From the NCBI RefSeq assembly GCF_050219315.1, contig NZ_CP116939.1:2170001-2234000 (forward strand): a stretch of DNA of 64,000 bases, written 5' to 3'. The stretch comes from Megasphaera_A sueciensis (GTDB lineage Bacteria; Bacillota; Negativicutes; Veillonellales; Megasphaeraceae). The position numbers and the translations under genes are program-made. Below the pieces are notes generated by a model, which saw only the letters and a program-made list of their open reading frames with translations, was not told the DNA's origin and searched no databases. Positions 26,027 to 34,667 of this stretch are shown here, in pieces; positions within the stretch are counted from its first letter, which is position 1, and the number at the start of each line of letters is the position of its first letter.

Positions 26027-26785
26027 ATGGAAATAGTATTGATCTTATTTATTATGGGATGTTTTTTGGGATTTGTCGGCGCCGGAGGTGCCGGAGTAGT
26101 TATTGCGATTCTTACTGTAGTTTTTGGCATACCTATTCATGTGTCTTTAGGCACCTCTCTCAGTGCCATGGCATTTACTACGTTGTCTGGTGCCTATAGT
26201 CATTACAGAGAAGGCAATGTTGTATTAAAAAGTGGAATAGCCGTCGGCTTTTTTGGAGCATTTGGTGCTTTTGCCGGATCTAAAATATCAGCGGCAATTC
26301 CAGGGGCACAGATGCATTTGCTGACAGGAACAATATTATACATTACTGCTGTGTTAGTATATTTAAAAGTATTCTATCCCCATCGTGGTATTTTTTCCCT
26401 TATTTGTCCGCATACACTGATCCGGGGGAAAAAATTTTGGCTGATGGCAGGTATTGCCGGGATTTTTAACGGTGTTTTGTCAGGAACATTTGGTATTGGA
26501 GCAACCCCTTTTATTCAATTGACATTGATGATTTTCTTTGGACTATCTATGATTGAAGCGGTGGGAACAACTATGTTGGTTATTTTGCCTATTGCGGTCA
26601 TGGGAGGATTTGGATATATGACTTCTGGACTATTGGATTTTGATTTATTTGTTAAAGTAGTAGTCGGTCTTATGGCTGGCACCTATATTGGAGCAAAGTT
26701 TACCAGACGGGCCAATCCTATGCTGCTTAAAATAGCGATGGTCACAGTTCCTATATTGGGGGGTACTATGTTGATATTTGGTTAA
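26027..26785 (+). CDS. TauE/SafE-family membrane exporter
   Basis: 252 aa from ATG 26027 (GAAAGGAAG upstream); the longer reading from 25976 starts without a ribosome site. About eight hydrophobic segments. The first half has FLGFVGAGGAGVVIAILTVVFGIP with SLGTSLSAMAFTTLSGAYSH, the second GIAGIFNGVLSGTFGIGATPFIQL, the paired TauE signature. Divergent from the LysR gene, hence probably induced by that regulator. The exported anion is unknown. Confidence 0.88.
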   Translation: MEIVLILFIMGCFLGFVGAGGAGVVIAILTVVFGIPIHVSLGTSLSAMAFTTLSGAYSHYREGNVVLKSGIAVGFFGAFGAFAGSKISAAIPGAQMHLLTGTILYITAVLVYLKVFYPHRGIFSLICPHTLIRGKKFWLMAGIAGIFNGVLSGTFGIGATPFIQLTLMIFFGLSMIEAVGTTMLVILPIAVMGGFGYMTSGLLDFDLFVKVVVGLMAGTYIGAKFTRRANPMLLKIAMVTVPILGGTMLIFG

Positions 26786-26854
26786 GATATAAGCGGGTTT
26801 GACAATATTATACAAAATTATTACTATAATTTGTATAATATTTTTGTCGTATTG

Positions 26855-26904
26855 AAAAGGAGATGTGGACAAAATGATTTCTCATTTTGTCACATCCCCT
26901 TTTT
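26855..26904. terminator. intrinsic terminator
   Basis: Imperfect ~22-bp stem (26855-26877 with 26882-26904; two small mismatches), A-rich left side and T run on the right. Confidence 0.8.
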
Positions 26905-26999
26905 AATTTGTGAAAATTCACACATTGTCTAAACGGGGAAAAATATAGTATAATAATATAAATGAATAATTGAAGAGACATAGGAAGGAGGGATTTTTC

Positions 27000-27503
27000 A
27001 TGGCCTTACGAAAAGTGGATTTGAATATGCTTACACCAGAATTATTTTCTGTATTTGGTACACAAAATGCACTTCTTACGGCAGGGGATAAGAGTAACAG
27101 CAATACGATGACCATTGGCTGGTGCGGATTAGGACGCATGTGGAACTTGCCATCATGCAATGTTTATGTGCGACAGTCTCGTTATACTTTTAACTTTATG
27201 GAAAAATATAAGTATTTTACAGTCAGTGTATTACCCAGAGAACTGCATGATAAGGTGACGTACTGTGGTATTCATAGCGGACGCGACGTGGATAAGTTTC
27301 AACAATGTGGATTAACACTTCAATATGGAGTCGAAAATGCACCATTTATTGCTGAAGCAGAATGGGGAATTGTTTGCAAAAAATTATATGCTCAAGATTT
27401 AAAACCTGAATCTGTCATAGATGGACGAGTTTTTAAATCATATGCAGCAGAAGGCTGGCATCGTATGTATATTGGAGAAGTTCTGGAATTATATATGAAA
27501 TAA
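27000..27503 (+). CDS. flavin reductase-like (flavoredoxin-type) FMN-binding protein
   Basis: 167 aa from ATG 27000, with AAGGAGG nine bases upstream. The split-barrel flavin reductase-like domain covers the protein: LLTAGDKSNSNTMTIGWCGLGRMWNLPSCNVYVRQSRYTFNF is the FMN-binding half, then FTVSVLPRE and SGRDVDKFQQCGL. It most resembles anaerobe flavoredoxins that carry electrons or reduce FMN without being tied to a known oxygenase. It is probably monocistronic between two terminators, just before a GntR gene. Confidence 0.88.
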   Translation: MALRKVDLNMLTPELFSVFGTQNALLTAGDKSNSNTMTIGWCGLGRMWNLPSCNVYVRQSRYTFNFMEKYKYFTVSVLPRELHDKVTYCGIHSGRDVDKFQQCGLTLQYGVENAPFIAEAEWGIVCKKLYAQDLKPESVIDGRVFKSYAAEGWHRMYIGEVLELYMK

Positions 27504-27526
27504 TATCAGGTACATATAGCAAGCGA

Positions 27527-27566
27527 AAAGTGTATCATATGGTATTGTTTTTATGTATACAATACA
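27527..27566. promoter_or_regulatory. inverted pair of AGTGTAT sites upstream of the GntR gene
   Basis: AGTGTAT at 27527-27533 and its complement ATACACT at 27560-27566 flank an inner GTATTGT-N10-ACAATAC dyad. The same heptamer recurs at 28479-28485 just after the -10 of the transketolase operon. Together they are candidate binding sites for the GntR protein encoded at 27607. Confidence 0.4.
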
Positions 27567-27606
27567 CTGTAAAATTAAAGCGGCATTACCTAAGGAGATT
27601 ATCATT

Positions 27607-28332
27607 ATGGGGGAACTAACACAGAAATATTTAAAGCCTATAAAAACTAAATCGGTCGTACAGCAGGTGGTTGATCGTTTAACGCAGGCATTAATCAATA
27701 AAGAATTACGACCAGGAGATAAGATCCCGACAGAGCAGGAATTAGCCGCAACTTTTGGTGCAGCCAGAAATTCTGTACGGGAAGCGATTAAAATTCTCGT
27801 CTCCTTTGGTGTGCTGGAAATTCGCAGACCAGAGGGAACTTTTGTGACGAACGGATTTACGGATGCGATGATTAATCCATTATTATATGGAATTATTCTG
27901 GATGATGTAGGGTCTATGGATTCTTTAATGGAATTGCGTGAATGGAATGATTTTGGTATGCTGCGATTAGCCATAGATAAAGCGACACCTTCGGATATTG
28001 AATTATTGGAAAAATGTTTAGTAAATTTAAAAAAACAATTTGAAGACAATAATTTTGAAGGTATATTTTCAGCAGATGATGAATTTCATGAAACATTAGC
28101 TCTTATTACGCATAACTCCTTGTTCGGAAAAATATGTCATATAACCAGATTATTAACAACCTCATTACGGTATAAAACGATTACACATATGCTGCGTTCT
28201 GAGAAAAGTGCAGAAGAATTATATAAAACGCATGTTGAAGTACTTAACGTCATTAAGAACAAGGATATTCAGAATGCGGAACATATTATCAGACAGAGTT
28301 ATTTCTATGACGAAGGGGCATTAGACGGATAA
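27607..28332 (+). CDS. GntR-family regulator, FadR/FCD subfamily
   Basis: 241 aa from ATG 27607, preceded by AAGGAG; the upstream ATG at 27553 has no site. Winged helix at ~10-80 (VVQQVVDRLTQALINKELRPGDKIPTEQELAATFGAARNSVREAIKIL, LEIRRPEGTFV), then an FCD helical domain with DDEFHETLALITHN and the late KTHVEVLNVIKNKD helix carrying metal-ligand histidines. The family binds organic or sugar acids. It sits directly upstream of the split transketolase operon with a terminator between, and is its likely repressor; see the shared AGTGTAT sites. Confidence 0.9.
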   Translation: MGELTQKYLKPIKTKSVVQQVVDRLTQALINKELRPGDKIPTEQELAATFGAARNSVREAIKILVSFGVLEIRRPEGTFVTNGFTDAMINPLLYGIILDDVGSMDSLMELREWNDFGMLRLAIDKATPSDIELLEKCLVNLKKQFEDNNFEGIFSADDEFHETLALITHNSLFGKICHITRLLTTSLRYKTITHMLRSEKSAEELYKTHVEVLNVIKNKDIQNAEHIIRQSYFYDEGALDG

Positions 28333-28355
28333 GCTATCTAAAGAGCATGGTTACT

Positions 28356-28390
28356 AAAGTGCGGAAGTTTTTTCGCACTTTTTTTTTTTG
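28356..28390 (+). terminator. intrinsic terminator
   Basis: 8-bp perfect stem AAAGTGCG/CGCACTTT (28356-28363 with 28374-28381) followed by a run of ten or more T. Confidence 0.9.
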
Positions 28391-28446
28391 CAAATAAGCA
28401 GTCAATATAGATGCTTATTTATCATAAATGAATTTATAAAAACTCA

Positions 28447-28485
28447 TTGACAGGCGCTTTTTTGGATGATATGATTGCAGTGTAT
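28447..28485 (+). promoter_or_regulatory. strong sigma-70 promoter with overlapping AGTGTAT site
   Basis: TTGACA at 28447-28452, a 17-bp gap, TATGAT at 28470-28475, and AGTGTAT at 28479-28485 near the expected start of transcription. It drives the transketolase operon; a protein bound at the heptamer would block it. Confidence 0.7.
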
Positions 28486-28561
28486 AAAACATCCTACGTT
28501 GAGCATTGAACATATAGAGAATGTTTTTATCGGCAATTAATTTAATATGAGGTGATTATTC

Positions 28562-29395
28562 ATGAAAAACACAAGTGTCAAAAAGTTGCAGCAGATTGCT
28601 AACGAGTTACGCAAAAAAGCTGTTACGATGATTTATGAAGCACAGTCAGGCCATCCTGGCGGCTCATTATCTGTAGCCGATTATGTTGCAGCTTGTTATT
28701 TTAGGGAAATGAACATTGATCCTAAAAATCCGCAATGGGTGGATCGTGATCGTTTCGTCTTGTCCAAAGGACATGTCTGTCCTATTCAGTATGCTGCATT
28801 AGGTACGCTGGGATATTTCCCGGAAGCAGATTTGCATACTCTTCGGCAGGAAGGTTCTAAACTGCAAGGGCATCCGGATATGAAAAAATGTCCCGGCATC
28901 GATATTTCTACAGGGTCTTTGGGACAAGGCTTGGCTTGTGCCGTAGGAATGGCCATTGCTGCCAAAAATGAAGACAAGGACTATCGGGTTTTTGTGGCAG
29001 TAGGGGATGGAGAATGCCAGGAAGGTGAAATTTGGGAAGCTTGCCAAACGGCACATAAATATGAATTAGATAATTTGATTGTGTTTGTTGATAATAATAA
29101 TCTTCAGATCGATGGAACAACGGATGAAGTTATGCCTAATATTGATCTTGGCAAAAAATTTGGAGCGTTTGGCTTTGATGTATATGAAATCGATGGCAAC
29201 GATATGGAACAAATCGTGCATACACTGGACATGATTCGCATGCGCAAAAATAAAAAACCGCATTGCATATTTGCTCATACCGTTAAAGGAAAAGGTGTTT
29301 CATACATGGAAAACAGCTGCAGCTGGCATGGAGTAGCACCGAATGATAAAGAATACAAACAAGCAATAGCAGAATTAGAAGGAGGCGTGCAGTAA
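28562..29395 (+). CDS. transketolase, N-terminal (thiamin diphosphate/PP) subunit
   Basis: 277 aa. The chain matches the first third of transketolase: YEAQSGHPGGSLSVADYVAA, SKGHVCPIQYAALGTLGYF, STGSLGQGLACAVGMAIA, and the ThDP motif VGDGECQEGEIWEACQTAHKYELDNLIVFVDNNNLQIDG (GDG...NN). It ends before the pyrimidine domain, supplied by the next gene, whose ATG overlaps this stop (TAATG). Split transketolases are known in many anaerobes and archaea. It transfers two-carbon ketol units between pentose, hexose and heptose phosphates. First gene of a seven-gene run with aldolase and phosphofructokinase. Confidence 0.93.
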   Translation: MKNTSVKKLQQIANELRKKAVTMIYEAQSGHPGGSLSVADYVAACYFREMNIDPKNPQWVDRDRFVLSKGHVCPIQYAALGTLGYFPEADLHTLRQEGSKLQGHPDMKKCPGIDISTGSLGQGLACAVGMAIAAKNEDKDYRVFVAVGDGECQEGEIWEACQTAHKYELDNLIVFVDNNNLQIDGTTDEVMPNIDLGKKFGAFGFDVYEIDGNDMEQIVHTLDMIRMRKNKKPHCIFAHTVKGKGVSYMENSCSWHGVAPNDKEYKQAIAELEGGVQ

Positions 29396-30327
29396 TGGTG
29401 GATATAATAAAAAAAGCAACTAGGGAAGGTTTTGGAGAAGAAATAGTTGCTTTGGGTGAAAAAAATAAAGACATTTATATCGTAGACGTAGATATTGCAA
29501 AATCTTGCAAATCCACGGCATTTGGCAATGCGTACCCCAAACAGCACGTTAACGTTGGAATAGCGGAACAGAATGCGGCGGGTATCGCTGCCGGACTTGC
29601 AACGACGGGTAAAATTCCGTTTGTTGTAACATATGCTGTATTCGGTTCTTTACGAATGTGTGAAATGATACGGCAGGAAATCTGTTATCCGAACTTAAAT
29701 GTTAAAATTGCTTGTTCGCATGGCGGTGTGACACCGGCAAATGACGGAGCCAGCCATCAGGCCATCGAAGATATGGGCGTGCTGCGGACGATTCCTAATA
29801 TGACGATTGTTATGCCTGCTGATTATATTTCAGCTAAAAAATTAACGGCAGCAGTTGCTGAAAAGTATGGTCCATGTTATATTCGCTTTACCCGTGATGC
29901 GATTCCGGTTATTTATGAAGAAGATACCGTATTTGAAATCGGCAAGGCCCATTTAGTCAAAGACGGACAAGATGTGGCAATTATTGCAAATGGGGATACG
30001 GTACGATTGGCAATTACTGCAGCAGAAGAACTTGCAAAAGAAGGCATAACGGCTAAAGTCCTTGATATGCATACGATAAAACCTCTTGATGTGGATGCTG
30101 TAAAAGATTGCATCGAACATATCGGTAAAATTATTACTGTGGAAGATCATAATATTTTGAATGGATTAGGTAGTGCAGTTTGTGAAGTTGCGGCCGAAGT
30201 GGGTAAAGGAAAGGTGAAAAGAATCGGTATTCGTGATCAATTTGGAGAATCTGCACCGTATGAACGGCTTTTGGCTAAAAATGGAATAACGGTTGAAGAC
30301 ATTGTGGCGACTGCCAAAAAATTATAA
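29395..30327 (+). CDS. transketolase, C-terminal subunit
   Basis: 310 aa with the pyrimidine-binding and C-terminal domains of transketolase. The catalytic glutamate lies in VGIAEQNAAGIAAGLA; other conserved parts are ACSHGGVTPANDGASHQAIEDMGVLRTIPNM, and the C-terminal KVLDMHTIKPLD and GKIITVEDHNILNGLGSAV. Translationally coupled to the N-terminal subunit by a one-base overlap, as expected for a 1:1 complex. An MFS carrier follows after 28 bp. Confidence 0.93.
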   Translation: MVDIIKKATREGFGEEIVALGEKNKDIYIVDVDIAKSCKSTAFGNAYPKQHVNVGIAEQNAAGIAAGLATTGKIPFVVTYAVFGSLRMCEMIRQEICYPNLNVKIACSHGGVTPANDGASHQAIEDMGVLRTIPNMTIVMPADYISAKKLTAAVAEKYGPCYIRFTRDAIPVIYEEDTVFEIGKAHLVKDGQDVAIIANGDTVRLAITAAEELAKEGITAKVLDMHTIKPLDVDAVKDCIEHIGKIITVEDHNILNGLGSAVCEVAAEVGKGKVKRIGIRDQFGESAPYERLLAKNGITVEDIVATAKKL

Positions 30328-30355
30328 TCTGTCTTGATTTTAAAAGGAGAAAATT

Positions 30356-31693
30356 ATGGATACTACTGCTATCGAAAACCGTACCGTACAAAAAGTAACA
30401 AAACGACTCATTCCTTTTCTGTTTTTATGTTTTGCTATTTCTATTCTTGACCGTGTGAATATTGGTTTTGCGGCATTACAGATGAATTCGGATTTAGGTT
30501 TTTCCAGTGCTGTTTTTGGATTTGGGGCCGGTATCTTTTTCTTTGGATATTTTCTGTTGGAAGTGCCAGGCGGAGCTCTTATGACAAAATTTGGAGCGCG
30601 GCGCTGGATTTCCCGCATTATGATTTCTTGGGGAATTGTATCTTGCTTGACGGCGTTTGTCACCACCGATATTCAATTCTATTGTGTCCGTTTTGCTTTG
30701 GGGGTTTGTGAAGCTAGTTTCTTTCCCTGTATGGCGTGGTATTTAAGCAATTGGTATCAGACTAAACATCATGCCAAGGCAATTGCGGGTTTCATGATTG
30801 CGATTCCTTGCGCGAGTGCTTTTGGATCTCCTATTTCCACATATTTACTGCAAATGAACTTATTTGGACTTCACGGCTGGCAGTCTTTGTTTATTTTAGA
30901 AGCAATTCCTTCCTTGATTTTAGGTATTATTGTGTACTTCTATTTGACAGATACGATTGAAGAAGCACATTGGCTCGATCCAGATGAAAAAGAATGGCTC
31001 TTGAATGTTGTCATGGAAGAACAAAAAGTAAAGGCTGCCAGGAAACATGTATCTTTTTTGTCTGCTTTGAAAGAACGAGATGTATTAATTTTAGCGGGCG
31101 GATATTTTGCCTGGATTTGTGGATATTATGGTATTGTCATGTTTTTGCCGACCTTGGTTAAGGGAATGTCCGGTTCCTTGAGTACGACTGCGATTGGCTG
31201 GATCATTGGGGCGATGTACTTACTCGCAGCGATTGTTATGTATCTTAATGGATTGCATTCAGATAAAACAAATGAACGTCGGTATCATGTTGCTGTCTGC
31301 TTGATAGTTTCAGCGATTGGCATGGTGGGAAGTGTATATGCAGCACAGTCTGATGTCGTTTTAGGATTGATCGTGTATGCGATTGCTTTAGCGGGTGCCT
31401 ATGGAGCGTATTCCCCTTTCTGGGCAATTCCACCGGCATATTTGTCAGGAACAGCAGCGGCTGCGGGAATAGCGCTTATTAACAGTGTGGGCAATTTGGG
31501 CGGGTTTGTAGGCCCGTATGTAATGGGATATATTAGTACGGCTACAGGTTCTTTTAATGCTGGTATCTTATTTTTAGCAGCCTGTATGGTAGCAAGTGCT
31601 TTTATTGTTACGGTTTGTGTAAAACAGACTGGTAAAGCCTTGAGTCATGACGAAATAAAAAATGGGCAGCAAACGTCAACGGTTTCTCATTAA
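30356..31693 (+). CDS. MFS transporter, anion:cation symporter (sugar-acid type)
   Basis: 445 aa, 12 predicted membrane helices. ACS-family marks: FLCFAISILDRVNIGFAALQMN after the first helix, the GYFLLEVPGGALMTKFGARRWISRI stretch, and CEASFFPCMAWYLSNWY in the fourth helix. Members carry hexuronates, galactonate, glucarate, tartrate, phthalate and similar anions. The actual substrate is not readable. Its position inside the transketolase-aldolase operon suggests that a sugar acid or pentose-derived anion feeds this operon. AAAGGAG precedes the ATG. Confidence 0.9.
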   Translation: MDTTAIENRTVQKVTKRLIPFLFLCFAISILDRVNIGFAALQMNSDLGFSSAVFGFGAGIFFFGYFLLEVPGGALMTKFGARRWISRIMISWGIVSCLTAFVTTDIQFYCVRFALGVCEASFFPCMAWYLSNWYQTKHHAKAIAGFMIAIPCASAFGSPISTYLLQMNLFGLHGWQSLFILEAIPSLILGIIVYFYLTDTIEEAHWLDPDEKEWLLNVVMEEQKVKAARKHVSFLSALKERDVLILAGGYFAWICGYYGIVMFLPTLVKGMSGSLSTTAIGWIIGAMYLLAAIVMYLNGLHSDKTNERRYHVAVCLIVSAIGMVGSVYAAQSDVVLGLIVYAIALAGAYGAYSPFWAIPPAYLSGTAAAAGIALINSVGNLGGFVGPYVMGYISTATGSFNAGILFLAACMVASAFIVTVCVKQTGKALSHDEIKNGQQTSTVSH

Positions 31694-31767
31694 AAAATTA
31701 GTTAATGGAAAAGCATGTAAGGTGAATAAATTTAGCTGATTATATATAGTATTAGGAGGTCTTTACA

Positions 31768-32526
31768 ATGTTGGATTTTGATGATCAGGTTATTATTGTT
31801 ACAGGTGCAGGTTCGCCCAAGGGAATTGGACGCGTTATCGCTAAGACATTTGCTAAACAAGGAGGCATGGTGATTATTGCCGACATTAATAAAGCAGGTG
31901 TTGATGAAACCGTTCAAATTATTAGGGACGAAGGTGGAAAAGCAGAAGGAATTTTGTTGGATGTAACGAACAAAGAATCGGTAGATAATATGGTTAAGCA
32001 TGTTGTAGATACATATGGACGGTTAGATGTACTTATTAATAATGCCGGCATATCTCAAAAGGTTACAGTGGAGGATATGACGCTGGATGACATTCAACGT
32101 GTTTTCAATGTTAATATGTTTGGTCTTTTCTTATGCACACAGGCTTGTATGAAGCCAATGGTCAAAGCAGGATATGGACGTATCGTAAATCTTTCTTCTG
32201 TTTCGGCCAAGCGCGGCGGCGGCATTTTTGGCGGAGCACACTATTCAGCATCTAAAGCTGCCGTGTTGGCTTTCTCTAAAAATCTGTCCCGTGAAATTTG
32301 CCAACATGGAGTTACTATAAATAGTGTTTGCCCCGGTCTCATTAATACTGAGATTTGGAAATCTCTGCCACAAGAACAAGCGCAGAAGATTATTGATGGC
32401 ATCCCCGTAGGCCGTCCTGGGGAAACACAGGAAGTTGCCGATACAATTGTATTTTTAGCGTCCCAAGAAGCTTCCTATATCACCGGTGAAGAAATTGATA
32501 TTAACGGTGGGCAGCATATGGATTAA
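31768..32526 (+). CDS. short-chain dehydrogenase/reductase, NAD-preferring
   Basis: 252 aa classical SDR. Cofactor loop TGAGSPKGIGRVIAKTFAKQG with the acidic ADIN after strand two (NAD preference), NNAG (LINNAGIS), catalytic Ser in VNLSSVSAKRG, and YxxxK in HYSASKAAVLAF. The C-terminal YITGEEIDINGGQHMD is typical of polyol or gluconate 5-dehydrogenase-like SDRs. AGGAGG before the ATG. It likely oxidises the operon's polyol or sugar-acid substrate. A wobble-containing terminator follows, so downstream genes may be less expressed or partly read through. Confidence 0.9.
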   Translation: MLDFDDQVIIVTGAGSPKGIGRVIAKTFAKQGGMVIIADINKAGVDETVQIIRDEGGKAEGILLDVTNKESVDNMVKHVVDTYGRLDVLINNAGISQKVTVEDMTLDDIQRVFNVNMFGLFLCTQACMKPMVKAGYGRIVNLSSVSAKRGGGIFGGAHYSASKAAVLAFSKNLSREICQHGVTINSVCPGLINTEIWKSLPQEQAQKIIDGIPVGRPGETQEVADTIVFLASQEASYITGEEIDINGGQHMD

Positions 32527-32548
32527 CTACTGCAAGGTGTAGTGTAAG

Positions 32549-32610
32549 CTGTTATCAGAAATTGCTCTTAAGGAATTTGCTCTTGGGCAGTTCCTGATGA
32601 CAGTTTTTTT
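32549..32610 (+). terminator. intrinsic terminator inside the operon
   Basis: ~19-bp stem with wobble pairs (32549-32567 with 32585-32603) followed by TTTTTTT at 32604-32610. The next gene starts only 34 bp later with no clear promoter between, so it may act as an attenuator. Confidence 0.7.
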
Positions 32611-32643
32611 ATGGAAATTTTATTAGAAAACGAGGGATACAGT

Positions 32644-33672
32644 ATGCGAGCAGGATATATAGAAAAACCGTTAACCGCAATGTTTAGAAACGATATGCCG
32701 GAACCTCAGCTTACCGCAGGAAATATGGTAAAGATTCAAGTAAAAGCAACGGGAATTTGTGGATCGGAAGTCCATGCATACCATGGCCGACATGCCTGGC
32801 GAGTACTGCCTCTTGTGTCAGGTCATGAATTTGCCGGTATTATTTGTGAGGTAGGGAATGATGTAACGACATATAAAGTAGGGGATCGAGTGACGGCAGA
32901 ACCGCAATATGGTTGTGGTCATTGTGATTTGTGCGAATCGGGAAATTATAATTTATGTGCAGATAAAAAAATTCTCGGAGCTACGTATTGGAGCGGATCT
33001 TTTGGCGAATATGTTGTTGTTCCGGAACAGTGTGTTATACCGCTGGCTTCTAATGTGAGTTTTGAACAAGGGGCCCTGATAGAACCGTTAGCCGTAGGAA
33101 TGCATGCAGTACGAACTCATGCGGTCGGAAGAGATAGTACCATTGCGGTCATTGGCTGCGGTACGATTGGCTTGGGGGTCATTTTAAGCGCAGGGTGTTA
33201 TGCTCCTGAAAAAATTATAGGTATCGATGTAGTTGAATTTAATCTTGAAAAAGCGAAGGAAATGGGTGCGGATATAACACTTAACAGTATGCATGATGCT
33301 GTAACTGAAAAAGTAATGAAATTAACAAAAGGAAAAGGCGTTGATATTACATTCCTTGCTTTCGGCAATAAAGCTTGTATGAGACAGGCAGCTGAAATAA
33401 CAAAAAATGGCGGGATTATTTCTGAAATTGCAGTTATGGATAATGAAGTGCCGGCACCTTTTGGCCTTATTCAAGTAAAAGAACTGCATGTTGCCGGTTC
33501 CAATATGTACACTCGAAAAGATTTTAAAGCGGTTATCAATGGTATTTCCAATGGCAAGATTAAACTGGATGGCTTTGTCTCTAAGCGTTTTCCTATTGAG
33601 AAAATGAAGGAAGCGATGGAGTATGCAGATAAAAGACTGGAACCCCAGGTCAAAGTTATATTGGAATTTTAA
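32644..33672 (+). CDS. zinc-dependent alcohol/polyol dehydrogenase (MDR family)
   Basis: 342 aa from ATG 32644 (GAGGG eight bases upstream); the ATG at 32611 abuts the terminator T-run and lacks a ribosome site. Catalytic zinc: ICGSEVHAYHG and GHEFAGIICEVG. Structural zinc: GCGHCDLCESGNYNLC. Cofactor fold IAVIGCGTIGLGVILSAG with IGIDVVE. Of the sorbitol/L-iditol dehydrogenase type. With the SDR upstream it gives the operon two different dehydrogenases, which could act on two positions of one polyol or on two substrates. Followed by aldolase after 42 bp. Confidence 0.9.
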   Translation: MRAGYIEKPLTAMFRNDMPEPQLTAGNMVKIQVKATGICGSEVHAYHGRHAWRVLPLVSGHEFAGIICEVGNDVTTYKVGDRVTAEPQYGCGHCDLCESGNYNLCADKKILGATYWSGSFGEYVVVPEQCVIPLASNVSFEQGALIEPLAVGMHAVRTHAVGRDSTIAVIGCGTIGLGVILSAGCYAPEKIIGIDVVEFNLEKAKEMGADITLNSMHDAVTEKVMKLTKGKGVDITFLAFGNKACMRQAAEITKNGGIISEIAVMDNEVPAPFGLIQVKELHVAGSNMYTRKDFKAVINGISNGKIKLDGFVSKRFPIEKMKEAMEYADKRLEPQVKVILEF

Positions 33673-33714
33673 AATAAATGGGTAAAAGATAGTATCCTAT
33701 AGGAGGAATACAAT

Positions 33715-34647
33715 ATGCCATTAGTCACGACAACGGAAATGTTCACGAAAGCGTATGAAGGTAAATATGCGGTAGGTGCTTTTAACGTTAATAATATGGA
33801 AATAATACAAGGTATTATTGAGGCAGCTCGGGAAGAGGAAGCTCCGGTTATTTTACAGGTATCTGCCGGAGCCCGTAACTATGCCAAACATATTTATCTT
33901 ACTAAATTGGTGGAAGGGGCTGTTGCCGATGCACCAGATGTACCCATTGCTTTGCACTTGGATCATGGGGATAGCTTTGAACTTTGTAAGGCGTGTGTAG
34001 ACGGAGGATTTACATCTGTTATGATTGATGGTTCCCAATATACTTTTGAAGAAAATATTGCATTAACTCAAAAAGTTGCAGCATATGCTCATGCGAAGGG
34101 AGCAGTTGTTGAAGCAGAACTAGGGACGCTGGCTGGGATAGAGGATGATGTCCATGTAGCGGCTGAATATGCGTCTTTTACCGATCCGGCGCAGGCAGTG
34201 GAATTTGTGGAACGTACGGGGGTAGATTCATTAGCTATTGCCATAGGAACCAGTCATGGAGCTTATAAATTTAAAGGCACGCCGCAACTTGATTTTCAGC
34301 GGTTGGAAAAAATATCGCAGCTTTTGTCAGGATTTCCGCTTGTTCTTCACGGAGCATCGACGGTTATTCCTGAATTTGTAGAAAAATGTAATCTATATGG
34401 AGGAAAAATTCCCGGGGCACAGGGCGTACCGGAGCAAATGCTGTTAAAAGCAGGTAAAATGGGAGTGTGTAAAATTAACGTTGATACAGATTTACGGTTA
34501 GCCATGACCGCCTCTATTCGAGAAACATTGGCCAACGATCCCGCTGCTTTTGATCCGCGCAGTTATCTGGGAGCGGGGCGTGATGCAATACGAACTATGG
34601 TAGCACATAAAATGAGCAATATGCTGAACTGTTCACATAGGATATAG
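33715..34647 (+). CDS. fba: class II fructose-bisphosphate (or related) aldolase
   Basis: 310 aa zinc-dependent aldolase. FNVNNMEIIQGIIEAA at the start, zinc ligand His in LHLDHGDSFELC, the catalytic Asp in that same motif, EAELGTLAG, and the further zinc histidines in TSHGAYKF and LVLHGAST; NVDTDLRLA binds phosphate. It cleaves fructose 1,6-bisphosphate; close relatives act on tagatose or sedoheptulose 1,7-bisphosphate, and the sequence does not decide. Placed next to a phosphofructokinase and a transketolase. AGGAGG before the ATG. The last residues (SNMLNCSHRI) look unusual for the family but are short. Confidence 0.92.
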   Translation: MPLVTTTEMFTKAYEGKYAVGAFNVNNMEIIQGIIEAAREEEAPVILQVSAGARNYAKHIYLTKLVEGAVADAPDVPIALHLDHGDSFELCKACVDGGFTSVMIDGSQYTFEENIALTQKVAAYAHAKGAVVEAELGTLAGIEDDVHVAAEYASFTDPAQAVEFVERTGVDSLAIAIGTSHGAYKFKGTPQLDFQRLEKISQLLSGFPLVLHGASTVIPEFVEKCNLYGGKIPGAQGVPEQMLLKAGKMGVCKINVDTDLRLAMTASIRETLANDPAAFDPRSYLGAGRDAIRTMVAHKMSNMLNCSHRI

Positions 34648-34667
34648 ACGAAAGGAAGTTATATGTT

